Source: V1-33 sp964523105 (lineage in GTDB: Bacteria > Verrucomicrobiota > Verrucomicrobiia > Verrucomicrobiales > V1-33). Taken from it: a stretch of 64,000 nt of DNA. Positions within the stretch are counted from its first letter, which is position 1, and every line of letters begins with the position of its first letter. The notes below the pieces were generated by a model. It worked only from the letters and a program-made list of their open reading frames with translations. It did no database searches and was not told where the DNA came from. A program made the translations under genes and the position numbers. Location of the stretch: positions 310,001-374,000 of the forward strand of contig CAZFZN010000001.1 in NCBI GenBank assembly GCA_964523105.1. The letters run 5' to 3'. This document shows positions 43,235-52,152 of the stretch, one piece after another.

Positions 43235-44476
43235 TCACTCCGCGACACGTCGCCGCACCAGCGGTTCGAGACGCAGCGTTTCCCCGCGGACGTGGAGGAG
43301 TGCGTTGAGTTTTTCCTCGATCTTCGCAGCGGCGGCTTTGGCTTCCTCCAATGGCAGGGCTTTTCGGTCCGTGTCGGGGCGCGTGTGGCCGATGTGCTCG
43401 CGCCATGCCGCGGAAAGAATGCGGTGACGCTCCAGGGCGAGCGGCAGCGCGGCGGCAGCATCGCGATTGAGCGACATCGCAGGATACTTTGTCAGATCGA
43501 GACCGCGGGCGAGTTGCTCACGGTTCACGATGCCGAGCAGGCGGTCGCCGCTTTTCAAACGCATCGCGGCGCAGGGCGCGTTGGGAATCGTGAGGAGAAA
43601 ACGGTTCGCGGTCGATTGAAATCCTCCGGCAACGAAGAATCCGTCCGGCGTGTCCTGCGGCGGTGCCACCGGCGGAGCGGCAGAAAAGCTGAACGTCCAG
43701 CCGCCCTGCTCATCCGGTTCGCCGGGCTGGAGATCGGCGACGGTGTCGGGAACACCGAGCGCCTCGGCGATGAGCCCGGCCATGAGCCAGTGAATCGCGG
43801 GAACGGGATGAATGCCGTCGCCGCTGGACCATTGCGGGTCCACTTTGTGCCATTCGGCGATGACAGAAGTCAGGGGCGTGTGCCAGTCCACCACGGCGTC
43901 GGCCAGGTTCGGCTCGTGGCGCAGCCATTCCGCGTAGCCGGCGAGCGTCCGGTTGTAGTGCCGCCACGGGGTTTTGTAGCCGTAGTCGTCGAAGCCGTCG
44001 GGCGCGAGTTCGCCTTTGCAGGAAAGCGGATCGAACGGCGGCGGGGTCATGATCACCACGCGCGCGCCGGCATCGCGGCTGAGCTTGACCAGATCGCGCG
44101 TGCCCTGCTGGAACTTCGCCATGCGCTCCGCATCCGGCGGCGCGTAAATCCCGTCGTTCATGCCATAACACCATGCCACCACGGTCGGCTGCGCTTTCTC
44201 AATCGCCCGCGCCGCCCGTTCATGCACGTCAGGCCGCGGCCAGGGATGATGTTTCTCGCTCGTGCCGCTCAACGTCTCACTGGCCAGTCCGGCATTGATG
44301 AATTCCACCGGCACGCCCGGCATCCGGCAGCGCACCATGAGATCCAGTGCGGCGATGTAGAGACCGCTGTGGGTGTTGCTGTCGCCGAGAACGAGGACGC
44401 GGTCTCCCTCCTTGAGGAGCGGGGCGGCGGCGGCGGGAGAGTGCAGCACGAGAAGAATGAACAGCAGAACGCGCAT
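43235..44476 (-). CDS. Secreted SGNH/GDSL hydrolase
   Basis: This 413-residue exported esterase starts at the ATG at 44476 with signal peptide MRVLLFILLVLHSPAAAAP. Block I of the SGNH fold is VLVLGDSNTHSG (the usual GDS, with Ser as nucleophile). The block II Gly is in INAGLASETL, the block III Asn is in YGMNDGIY, and the block V Asp-x-x-His is in GDGIHPVP. The C-terminal ~150 residues form a second, uncharacterised part. Substrates of this group are carbohydrate acetyl esters. It follows the clan-CD-like gene on the same strand after 226 bp. Confidence 0.9.
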   Translation of the reverse strand: MRVLLFILLVLHSPAAAAPLLKEGDRVLVLGDSNTHSGLYIAALDLMVRCRMPGVPVEFINAGLASETLSGTSEKHHPWPRPDVHERAARAIEKAQPTVVAWCYGMNDGIYAPPDAERMAKFQQGTRDLVKLSRDAGARVVIMTPPPFDPLSCKGELAPDGFDDYGYKTPWRHYNRTLAGYAEWLRHEPNLADAVVDWHTPLTSVIAEWHKVDPQWSSGDGIHPVPAIHWLMAGLIAEALGVPDTVADLQPGEPDEQGGWTFSFSAAPPVAPPQDTPDGFFVAGGFQSTANRFLLTIPNAPCAAMRLKSGDRLLGIVNREQLARGLDLTKYPAMSLNRDAAAALPLALERHRILSAAWREHIGHTRPDTDRKALPLEEAKAAAAKIEEKLNALLHVRGETLRLEPLVRRRVAE

Positions 44477-44554
44477 AGTCCCCACCATCTCCGGGACGGC
44501 GCGCATGCAAGCATCTCCTCCGTCACCCCCAACCCGGCGAAGCCGAAGCCAGGC

Positions 44555-44614
44555 GGCCCCAACGGGGCCAGGCACCAAAGCCCGGGGCCAGCAACGCAGG
44601 AGCGCAGCCCCGGG
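44555..44614. repeat. GC-rich hairpins between SGNH hydrolase and peptidase-like genes
   Basis: GGCCCC-AAC-GGGGCC (44555-44569) is a perfect 6-bp hairpin. CCCGGGGC (44581-44588) and GCCCCGGG (44607-44614) form an 8-bp stem with an 18-nt loop. They lie in the 226-bp gap downstream of the peptidase-like gene. There is no T-run, so function as a terminator is uncertain. Confidence 0.5.
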
Positions 44615-44702
44615 TAACCAGTCTACTGAGACACTAAAGCCGGATTGTCCCGGCCAGGCTGGCGAGGTTTTTGAGAAGCCTCTGTCCTGGCCGAAGAATT
44701 TT

Positions 44703-46985
44703 TTAGCGCGGCGTATCCGCTGTCGGCGGAGCCACGGGTGTCGCCGTGGACCAACTGAGTGAGGCGGAGAGGCCGTACTGAGTCTGGACGGGAAACGGTG
44801 CCGGGCGCTCCCCTGGCGTGACGGTGAAAGTGGCGGGATTGAAGCTGAGGGACTGCGGCAAATAGAAACCGTCGAGCACGGCGCCGCCATTGCTGGCCGT
44901 GCCGTTCCGCGTCACGGTGTAGGTGCCGGTGACCGAGGGGAGGAAGTTTTCAAAGGACCCGGCGATGTTGACATCGCCCTGAAAGAGGATGAGCCCGGGA
45001 TGGCTTCCGGTCACCGGGTCTTCCGACACCAGCGCGCCGCCGCCGGACCAGGTGACGGTGGTGTCCGGGTTTGGCCGGTAGAGGCCGGAGGCGGAAACAG
45101 TGCCGTCGCAGTCGGCGAGCTGCCAAAAGGCATTGCCCGAACTGCGCGGTGTCTCCTCCGGTTCGAAGCGGAACCGGTGCACGTCGGTGCGGAACTTCGC
45201 ATTGAAGACGATCCGGTTTTGCAGCGTTCCCCGGCCGGTGAGGGTGTAGGTGAACGGGATGGTCCACTCCGTCATCGGGATGCGGTTGCTGTAGCGGTTG
45301 CCGATGATGACCTGGATGTCGCCGGTTGGATAGGGCGGCCCCGGCGGTTTGATACGGATGCCGTCCGTCTCATGCCAGTCGAGCACCTGCACCGCGGCGT
45401 CGCCCCAACTGACCGCGCGCTGCCCTTGTCCGGGATCCTCTCCGACATCGCCCTCGACGAGGAATTTGGTGAAATTGTAAGTGTTGTCGCGGGCCTCGTG
45501 CAGCACCCGGAAGATGCTGGGCAGCAGCGCGTAGGCCGGCGCCGCCGGGTGATAGCGCCATATCAGTTGCGCGCTCACCGGCTGTTGGGGAGTGGGCGGT
45601 GAAGGATCGATGTCGAAGTGGCGGTTCTGCATCCAGTCCTGCACGACCCGCATGGGAAAGGACCTTTCCTTCGGCGTGGAAAAGGGCGCTTCAGCATTGC
45701 GGCCCAGGAGCCGGTCGAACATCCGGCGAAACGGCGTGCCGCTGACGGTGCCGGACGGCGCGTTCCAACTGACATGCACGCCCGCGCCCGCGGCGAGGAA
45801 CAGATTTGCCAGATCGGGGTGCGCTCCGGTGCAGGCATCCAGCGCCAGCACGGAGTTGGGCGCCATCATGCCGCCGAGCCGGCGGGTGATGAAGGCGGGC
45901 GTGATCGCATAAATCGGAATGCCGGCCGTGTTGGCGGGATTGGCGGTGTCGGGCCGGGCGGCCAGCAGCAATTCCTGCGGGGAACTGTAGCGCATCGCTG
46001 CATAACGGCCCTGTGAGAGTTCTTTGGTGGCCACCTGCCCCGTGGGAATACACATGTACTGGTTCCCGTCATCGGCGCCGAGGGAACCGGCGTGCGATTG
46101 CCAGAAAACCACGCCGAAATTCCGTCCGCCCCAACTGAGAATATCGTCCACGGTTAACGAGGAGTGGAGCCGCACGGAGTAACCGGCGGCGCTCAGCCAC
46201 GCGGCCACCTGCGGCGTGGAATCGGGGAAGGTATCGTTTTCCAGACCGTAGGCGCAGATGGCATCGATGCTCTGCGGCAGGCGTCTCGGCGGAGAACCGC
46301 CGCGCGGTGCGCGGCCCGCGGCGGCCGGTTGCTTCGCCGGCGGCGGCGCCGCGGCCAAACCCGCAGGCGCAGAAGTCCCGCCGCGATTGTCGATGATAAC
46401 GGAAGTGTCGCCGTCCGGATATTTGATATAGACCGTCCCCGCGAGGGTGGAGAAGCCGGACCCGGAAACCCGCGGCAATGTCAGGGCATGGGCGACGAGA
46501 TTCGCATTCCGCTGACTGGCCGGCAGGTCGCGCCATTCGTGGTGTTTGCGCATGAGAGCGGCCAGATTCTCCAGCTTCACCTCTTCGGAAATGGTGCTGC
46601 CGCCTCCGTCATAGACGATGCTGAAGAGCGCAGGATCGCTCAATTCCACCACCGGTGCCGTGACCGCCGCACCGGCGCGGACGCGGGCGAGGGCGGAAGG
46701 TGATCCCGACGGCCGCGGAAGCCGGAAGGTGGCCGTGCCCGCGCGCCCGTCCATCAAGCCGGCAACCATGAGCCGCCACGCCGCAGCCGGCGGGCCAGTC
46801 TGCATTTCCAGCACCGCGTGACGGAATCCCTCAGGCATGCGCACCGTCACTTCGAGCCGGTTTTGGGCATCCATCCGCACGCCGCTCACGGCCAGATCAT
46901 CGGCGCGCGACTGCCGGGATCCTGCGAAAAGCAAAAGCAGCGACATGACCGCACGCACGGCCCCGGCGGAAAACGAAATGCTCAT
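44703..46985 (-). CDS. Secreted protein with possible clan-CD (caspase/gingipain-like) peptidase core
   Basis: This 760-residue exported protein starts at the ATG at 46985; the signal segment (AVMSLLLLFAG) is preceded by a short N-region. A Pro/Ala-rich linker lies around 205-235. The region 285-410 shows the two features of clan-CD cysteine peptidases: a hydrophobic strand followed by His-Gly-type sequence (GVVFWQSHAG, His298), and a second strand with Asp-Ala-Cys (VLALDACTGAHP, Cys385). The next stretch, LFLAAGAGVHVSW, also fits a core strand. The remainder is beta-rich and unrecognised. No family match is certain, so peptidase activity is an inference. It lies upstream of the SGNH hydrolase gene and downstream of pheS. 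Confidence 0.75.
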   Translation of the reverse strand: MSISFSAGAVRAVMSLLLLFAGSRQSRADDLAVSGVRMDAQNRLEVTVRMPEGFRHAVLEMQTGPPAAAWRLMVAGLMDGRAGTATFRLPRPSGSPSALARVRAGAAVTAPVVELSDPALFSIVYDGGGSTISEEVKLENLAALMRKHHEWRDLPASQRNANLVAHALTLPRVSGSGFSTLAGTVYIKYPDGDTSVIIDNRGGTSAPAGLAAAPPPAKQPAAAGRAPRGGSPPRRLPQSIDAICAYGLENDTFPDSTPQVAAWLSAAGYSVRLHSSLTVDDILSWGGRNFGVVFWQSHAGSLGADDGNQYMCIPTGQVATKELSQGRYAAMRYSSPQELLLAARPDTANPANTAGIPIYAITPAFITRRLGGMMAPNSVLALDACTGAHPDLANLFLAAGAGVHVSWNAPSGTVSGTPFRRMFDRLLGRNAEAPFSTPKERSFPMRVVQDWMQNRHFDIDPSPPTPQQPVSAQLIWRYHPAAPAYALLPSIFRVLHEARDNTYNFTKFLVEGDVGEDPGQGQRAVSWGDAAVQVLDWHETDGIRIKPPGPPYPTGDIQVIIGNRYSNRIPMTEWTIPFTYTLTGRGTLQNRIVFNAKFRTDVHRFRFEPEETPRSSGNAFWQLADCDGTVSASGLYRPNPDTTVTWSGGGALVSEDPVTGSHPGLILFQGDVNIAGSFENFLPSVTGTYTVTRNGTASNGGAVLDGFYLPQSLSFNPATFTVTPGERPAPFPVQTQYGLSASLSWSTATPVAPPTADTPR

Positions 46986-47072
46986 GAGCACTGCATAACA
47001 GAGCCCCGGGCGCGCGCCAGGAGGATTTTGGTCATCCAATGGCACAGGTTCGAAACGCGACTACGCGTTCCG

Positions 47073-48089
47073 TTATGCAAACTGCTGCAGGAAACGCACG
47101 TCGTTCTCGATGAGATGCCGGATGTCGCCGATGCCCCACTGGATCATGGCCAGCCGTTCGAGGCCCATGCCGAAGGCGAAGCCGGTGACTTTGTCGGGGT
47201 GATAGACTTCGTCGCCGCGGGACTGGCAGATTTCCTGGAAGACGGCGGGGTCCACCATGCCGCAGCCGAGGATTTCCACCCAGCGCGGGGCCTGACCTTT
47301 GGGCGCGAGTTTCACGTCCACTTCGTAGCTGGGCTCAGTGAAGGGGAAGAAGTGAGGGCGGAAGCGCATTTCCACGGCGGGGCCGAAGAGCGCGCGCAGC
47401 AGGTGTTCCAGCGTGCCTTTGAGATCGGCGAGGCTGACGCGCTCGGCGACGTAGAGGCCTTCGAGTTGATTGAAGGCGCTGAGGTGCGTGGCGTCGATTT
47501 CATCGCGGCGGAAGGCGCTTCCTGGAGCGATGATCCTGACTGGCGGCGCCTGCGTCTGCATGGTGCGGATTTGCACGCTGCTGGTGTGCGTGCGCAGGAG
47601 CAGGCCGTTGTCGAAGTAGAAGGTGTCGCTCTCATTGCGCGCCGGATGGTCGGCGGGCGTGTTGAGGGCATCGAAGCAATGCCATTCGCTTTCCACTTCC
47701 GGTCCGGTGGCCAGCGCGAAGCCCATACGGCGGAGAATGCGCACCGCTTTGTCGAGCACCTGCGTCATGGGATGGATGCCTCCGCGCGGCCAGGGGCGTC
47801 CTGGCAGGGTGACGTCCACGCCTTCCGCGACTTTGGCGTCGGCGAGAGCCACGAGCGCGGCCTTTTTCTCCTCCACGGCACCGCTGATGGCGGTGCGGAC
47901 TTCGTTGAACTTCGCTCCGACGGCCGCGCGCTGATCCGGCGGCACGTCGCGCATGCCGGCGCTGAGCGCGGTGACGCTGCCTTTCTTGCCAAGATAGCGC
48001 AGCCGGAATTCCTCCAGCGCAGCGTCGTCATGCACTGAACTGATTTCAGCGAGGGCGGTGGCGGAAAGAGTGTCGAGCTGCTCGATCAT
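47073..48089 (-). CDS. pheS: Phenylalanyl-tRNA synthetase alpha subunit
   Basis: This 338-residue alpha chain forms the alpha2-beta2 PheRS. The N-terminal coiled coil (about 1-85) contacts tRNA. The class II core has motif 2 APGSAFRRDEIDATH, GLYVAERVSL, motif 3 GFAFGMGLERLAMI and the Phe-binding region FTEPSYEVDVK. The ATG at 48089 gives the usual MIEQLDTL start. pheT is not adjacent within the window, so the two subunits are encoded apart. Confidence 0.96.
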   Translation of the reverse strand: MIEQLDTLSATALAEISSVHDDAALEEFRLRYLGKKGSVTALSAGMRDVPPDQRAAVGAKFNEVRTAISGAVEEKKAALVALADAKVAEGVDVTLPGRPWPRGGIHPMTQVLDKAVRILRRMGFALATGPEVESEWHCFDALNTPADHPARNESDTFYFDNGLLLRTHTSSVQIRTMQTQAPPVRIIAPGSAFRRDEIDATHLSAFNQLEGLYVAERVSLADLKGTLEHLLRALFGPAVEMRFRPHFFPFTEPSYEVDVKLAPKGQAPRWVEILGCGMVDPAVFQEICQSRGDEVYHPDKVTGFAFGMGLERLAMIQWGIGDIRHLIENDVRFLQQFA

Positions 48090-48156
48090 GGCGGGGAAAA
48101 TTAAGAAGGCCGTCCGTGGCGGCCGGCAATCGCAGCGGCAAGCGGGGAATCTCTCC

Positions 48157-48234
48157 ACCGCAGAGGCGCGGAGGCCGCAGCGACCGTTGGGAATCCATCA
48201 ATCTGAACCTCCGCGCACGCTGCGCCTCTGCGGT
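48157..48234. repeat. 13-bp inverted repeat in the pheS/esterase divergent gap
   Basis: ACCGCAGAGGCGC (48157-48169) and GCGCCTCTGCGGT (48222-48234) are perfectly complementary, with a 52-nt loop. The gap lies between two divergent genes, so it could influence either promoter. Confidence 0.65.
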
Positions 48235-48283
48235 TCTGTCTCCTGCTTGCCAGCCCCGCAACCAACGCTCCGTTTCGCGCCGC

Positions 48284-49411
48284 ATGAAAACCACTGCCCT
48301 GCTCCTCACGCTCGCCGTCATTGCCGCTCCCGCCTTGTCCGCTCAGGAAACGAAAACGGAGAACAAACCGGCACCGGCGCGCCCGCCGCGTCCGGGTGTG
48401 ATCATTTCGCCGGAAGTCAGCAAGGACGGCAGCGTCACCTTCCGCTGCCGCGCTCCAAAGGCGAACGAAGTGAAGGTGCGCGGGCAGTTCGGCAAAGAGA
48501 CCGCCCTGACCAAAGGCGACGACGGCGTGTGGAGCGTCACGGTTCCGAATGTCCCCGGGGGCGTCTATGAATACAGCTTGGTGGTGGACGGCCTGAGTGT
48601 GCTGGATGCGCAGAACTCCGCCATCAAGCCGCAGCGCTGGCCAGGCAGCAGCATTCTGCACGTGCCATCGAATCCGCCAGCGGCATGGGATTTGCAGGAC
48701 ATCCCGCACGGCGTGCTGCACTCGCATGATTATAAGTCCAAAGCGCTCGGCACTTGGCGGCGGCTCGTGGTTTATACTCCGCCGGGCAAGCACGACGCGC
48801 CGCTGCCGGTGCTCTATCTTTGCCACGGCTACAGTGACAACGAGGGCAGCTGGAGCGCGCACGGCAAGGCGCACTGGATTCTGGACGCGCTGATCGCGGA
48901 AAAGAAGGCGGTGCCGATGATCGTGGTCATGCCCGATGCGCATGCGCTGCCGCCGGGAGGGGCTTTTGAAAAATACGGCCCGGAGAATTCTGCGGCCCTG
49001 TGCCGGGAGTTGAAGGAGGACATCCTGCCGCTGATCGAAAGCAGCTATCCTGCTTCGCCGAAGCCGGAGCACCGCGCCTTCGCCGGCCTGAGCATGGGCG
49101 GTCACCACGCGCTGACCGTCGCGCTCAATCATCACGACACCTTCGCGTGGATCGGGGCTTTCAGCAGTGCGACGCCTCCGAATGAAACGGTAGCGGCCGG
49201 GCTCGATGCCGCGGACAAAGTGAACGCGGATTTGAAATACTTCTGGATCGGTTGCGGCAAAGGGGACTTCCTGTTCCAGCGAAACAACGAGTTCACCGCG
49301 CTGCTCAAGGAGAAGGGCATCCAACACGAATACGAAGTGACCGAAGGCGACCACTCGTGGCCGGTGTGGCGGAGGTATCTCATCGGATTCGCGCCGAAGC
49401 TGTTTCGCTGA
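48284..49411 (+). CDS. Secreted CE1-type esterase with N-terminal E-set domain
   Basis: This 375-residue exported alpha/beta hydrolase is of the feruloyl/acetylxylan esterase type (CE1, esterase D family). The signal peptide is MKTTALLLTLAVIAAPALSA. Residues about 40-120 form an Ig-like CBM48/E-set domain (VTFRCRAPKANEVKVRGQF). The catalytic part begins with RRLVVYTPPGKH. The nucleophile Ser is in GLSMGGHHALT (about residue 270), the catalytic His is near the end in EGDHSWPVWRRYL, and the acid is upstream of it. It probably removes acyl groups from hemicellulose. It is divergent from pheS. Confidence 0.93.
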   Translation: MKTTALLLTLAVIAAPALSAQETKTENKPAPARPPRPGVIISPEVSKDGSVTFRCRAPKANEVKVRGQFGKETALTKGDDGVWSVTVPNVPGGVYEYSLVVDGLSVLDAQNSAIKPQRWPGSSILHVPSNPPAAWDLQDIPHGVLHSHDYKSKALGTWRRLVVYTPPGKHDAPLPVLYLCHGYSDNEGSWSAHGKAHWILDALIAEKKAVPMIVVMPDAHALPPGGAFEKYGPENSAALCRELKEDILPLIESSYPASPKPEHRAFAGLSMGGHHALTVALNHHDTFAWIGAFSSATPPNETVAAGLDAADKVNADLKYFWIGCGKGDFLFQRNNEFTALLKEKGIQHEYEVTEGDHSWPVWRRYLIGFAPKLFR

Positions 49412-49417
49412 GCCGCT

Positions 49418-49795
49418 TCAATACGCCCCGATGGCCTCGAGATAGTCGTCATCGAGCCCGAAATGATGCGCCAGTTCATGGTGCATGGTGCGCGTGACCT
49501 CGGCCAGCAGTTCCTCCTCCGTGTCGCAGACCTCCTCGTGGGGAAACTGAAAGATGCGAATGGTGTTGGGCAGCGCTCCGCCGCCGTCCAGGGACGAATC
49601 GGTGAGGGCATGGCCTTCAAAGAGGCCGAATAAATCCTCATCGTCCGGCACTTCGTTCAGCGCGTAGTCCTGCTCCGTCGGCTCGTCTTCGATCACGATG
49701 TGCAGGTTCTCCACCCGGGCACGCAACTCCTCCGGCACGGCAAGCCATGCCTGCTCCGCCATCTCGTAAAAACGCCGTCGCGAAACCTCGATCAT
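49418..49795 (-). CDS. Small zincin-like metallopeptidase (DUF1025 type)
   Basis: This 125-residue cytoplasmic protein of the minimal zincin family (zincin_1/DUF1025) has HExxH at residues 106-110 (HELAH) followed by HFGLDDDYLEAI, typical of this group. Family members are widespread and of unknown substrate. There is no signal peptide. The stop is six bases from the convergent esterase stop. Confidence 0.9.
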   Translation of the reverse strand: MIEVSRRRFYEMAEQAWLAVPEELRARVENLHIVIEDEPTEQDYALNEVPDDEDLFGLFEGHALTDSSLDGGGALPNTIRIFQFPHEEVCDTEEELLAEVTRTMHHELAHHFGLDDDYLEAIGAY

Positions 49796-49902
49796 GCCGG
49801 AGCAGAAACCGGTGCGTTTCCGCGAGGCAAGCCGGGACTGTATGTCCTTCCCGGCCCAATCTTTCCCTTCTCATTCAGGCTCTGATGTGATTCAATCCCG
49901 CC

Positions 49903-52143
49903 ATGCGCCGCCCCCTCTCACTTGTACCGGTTTTCCTGCTGCCGCTGCTGGTGCACGGTGTCGAACAGGAGAACTTCCAGATCACGCAAGCCGCCCCGGA
50001 TGCCTCGGGCCGGCTCGTGGTGCAGTTTCCGGGAGACAAAGGCTACGTCTATACTCTGCTGCGCGGGCCCGGTCTGAATGACGTGAGTTTCCCGGTCGCG
50101 GTGAGTAATCGCGTGCCGCTGCGGGACAGCGTGCAGCTCCGCAGGCGGGCCTTCTTCCGCGTGGAGCGCCTGTTGTCGAGCGATCTCCGGGATACGGACG
50201 GCGATGGTGTCACCGACTGGCTGGAGGCGCAGGACCCGGGCGCCAATCCGCTCAATCCGGCGCGCAGCATCGCTCCCGACGACGGCGCCATCATGCTGCG
50301 CACCCGGCAGGAGTTCGACGCCGTTTCGCACCGCGACAACTTTCCAGGGGCACCGGACGTGCGGGAGGTGAAGTTCCTCATCATGGGCGCCACCACCGGC
50401 AATCCCGCGCTCTACTTCCTCAATGCCAGCCGCCATCAGTACCACTATTACTTCGCCCAGGGCGTGCTCGGCTATCCAAACAGCCTGAGCGTTTTCAATA
50501 ACGAAACTTATTTCAACAACACCACCCGCAAACAGATCGCCGGCAGCCTCGTCGTTCACGAAAGCTGGCGGCCGCCCGGCGGCGGGCCCGCGGGTGTCGT
50601 CACCATGGAATTCTGGCCCAGCGATCCGGTCAGTTATCCCTTCGTGCAAAAGGCCTACGATCTCATCAGCCGCAGCATGCCCTGGCTGGACCGGCGCTTC
50701 GCCTATCACGCCGCCAGTGAAACGCAGCGCACACTCCAGCGGAGTGAACGGACGCAGTTCGACGCCGCCATGGCGGACCGGCTCGACATCATTTCCACCG
50801 AGGAACTGTTCGGTCAGGCGAGTTACACGCTGCTCAATCCCGGCGTCGGCTACGGACGCCTCATCCTTTATGACGGCAGCAGTCCGATGAGTGCCCGGGA
50901 TGTGGTCATCTTCCGCACCCTGCCCAATGAAATCACCCGCACGGCGGGAATCATCACCGAGGCGCCGCAGACACCGCTCTCCCACATCAATCTCAAGGCG
51001 AAGCAGAACAACACGCCCAATGCCTACATCAAGGAGGCCAGTCTGCATGCAAGCCTCGCACCGCTGATGGGCCGCTACGTCCGCTATGAGACGCTGCCCG
51101 ACGGCTTCACCGTGCGCGAGGCCACGCAGGAGGAAGTGGAAACGCACCTCGAATCCCTGCGCCCCGTCAATCCTCAGATCCCCGTGCGCGACCTGACAAA
51201 GCGCACCATTCTGCCGCTGGGATCGCTGGGATTCGCCAGCGCCGCCGGCTACGGCGCGAAGACGGCGAATGTCGCCGAACTGCGCAAGTTCCTGCCCTCC
51301 ACCATGGTTCCCGACGGGCACGGCATTCCGTTTTACTACTATGACGAGTTCATGAAGTACAACGGCTTCTACAGTGTCGCCGAGAACATGATGAGCCAGC
51401 CGCTCTTTCAGTCAGACGCCGCCTATCGCCGCCAGCAGCTCGACTGGCTGCGGCGCGTGATCCGGCAGGGCCAGGTGCCCGACTGGATGATCACCGACCT
51501 CACCACGCTGCAGAACCGTTTCCCCGCCGGCACCGGCATCCGCTGCCGCAGCAGCACCAACAACGAGGACCTCGTGGGATTCAGCGGTGCGGGGCTCTAC
51601 GACAGCTACACGCACCGGCCGGACGAAGGTCACATCGCCAAGTCCGTGCTCCAGGTCTGGGCCAGTCTTTGGAACGAACGCGCATGGGACGAACGCGAAT
51701 TCTACCGGGTGGATCATCTCATCGCCGCCATGGGCGTGCTCTGCCATCCCAATCAGGATGACGAACTCGCCAACGGTGTCGCCGTGACCAAGAACATCAT
51801 CGATCCCAACTGGACCGGCTATTACGTCAACGCCCAGCTTGGCGAAAGCCTCGTCACCAATCCCGATCCCAACGCCATTCCCGAGGAATTCCTCATCGCC
51901 CGGCTGCTCGGCGAGAACCGCTACACCATTCAGCACGTAACGTATTCCAACCTCGTGCCGGAGGGCCAGACGGTCATCACCACCGCGCAGGCGGAACAAC
52001 TGGCCGACCGCATGGCGGCGATTCACAGCCGCTTCTTTCCGCTCTACAACGGCGTCTATGGCGAGTTCGCGATGGAAATCGAATGGAAGATCACCAGCAC
52101 CGGAGCGCTGCAGATCAAGCAGGCCCGGCCGTGGGTGGAGTGA
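49903..52143 (+). CDS. Secreted PEP-synthase-like protein (PPDK_N ATP-binding domain)
   Basis: This 746-residue protein has an N-terminal signal segment (SLVPVFLLPLLVHGVE). Next are a beta-rich part and a Ca-binding loop DTDGDGVTDWLEAQDPG (about 100-116). The middle carries a swivel-like segment with His in TEAPQTPLSHINLK (His near 359). The C-terminal half is the PEP/pyruvate-binding ATP-grasp domain of PPDK_N type: GIRCRSSTNNEDLVGFSGAGL (its Arg-x-Arg-Ser at about 547-550) and the closing LQIKQARPW. Such domains make phospho-His intermediates in PEP synthase and in glucan water dikinase. Here it would act outside the cytoplasm unless the signal is not cleaved. The phosphate acceptor is unknown. 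Confidence 0.88.
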   Translation: MRRPLSLVPVFLLPLLVHGVEQENFQITQAAPDASGRLVVQFPGDKGYVYTLLRGPGLNDVSFPVAVSNRVPLRDSVQLRRRAFFRVERLLSSDLRDTDGDGVTDWLEAQDPGANPLNPARSIAPDDGAIMLRTRQEFDAVSHRDNFPGAPDVREVKFLIMGATTGNPALYFLNASRHQYHYYFAQGVLGYPNSLSVFNNETYFNNTTRKQIAGSLVVHESWRPPGGGPAGVVTMEFWPSDPVSYPFVQKAYDLISRSMPWLDRRFAYHAASETQRTLQRSERTQFDAAMADRLDIISTEELFGQASYTLLNPGVGYGRLILYDGSSPMSARDVVIFRTLPNEITRTAGIITEAPQTPLSHINLKAKQNNTPNAYIKEASLHASLAPLMGRYVRYETLPDGFTVREATQEEVETHLESLRPVNPQIPVRDLTKRTILPLGSLGFASAAGYGAKTANVAELRKFLPSTMVPDGHGIPFYYYDEFMKYNGFYSVAENMMSQPLFQSDAAYRRQQLDWLRRVIRQGQVPDWMITDLTTLQNRFPAGTGIRCRSSTNNEDLVGFSGAGLYDSYTHRPDEGHIAKSVLQVWASLWNERAWDEREFYRVDHLIAAMGVLCHPNQDDELANGVAVTKNIIDPNWTGYYVNAQLGESLVTNPDPNAIPEEFLIARLLGENRYTIQHVTYSNLVPEGQTVITTAQAEQLADRMAAIHSRFFPLYNGVYGEFAMEIEWKITSTGALQIKQARPWVE

Positions 52144-52152
52144 ACCTGACGC

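Noticed and set aside
51412..52026. 204-codon minus-strand frame in the PEP-synthase-like gene
   Set aside because: It lies entirely opposite strong ATP-grasp motifs and has no protein family character.
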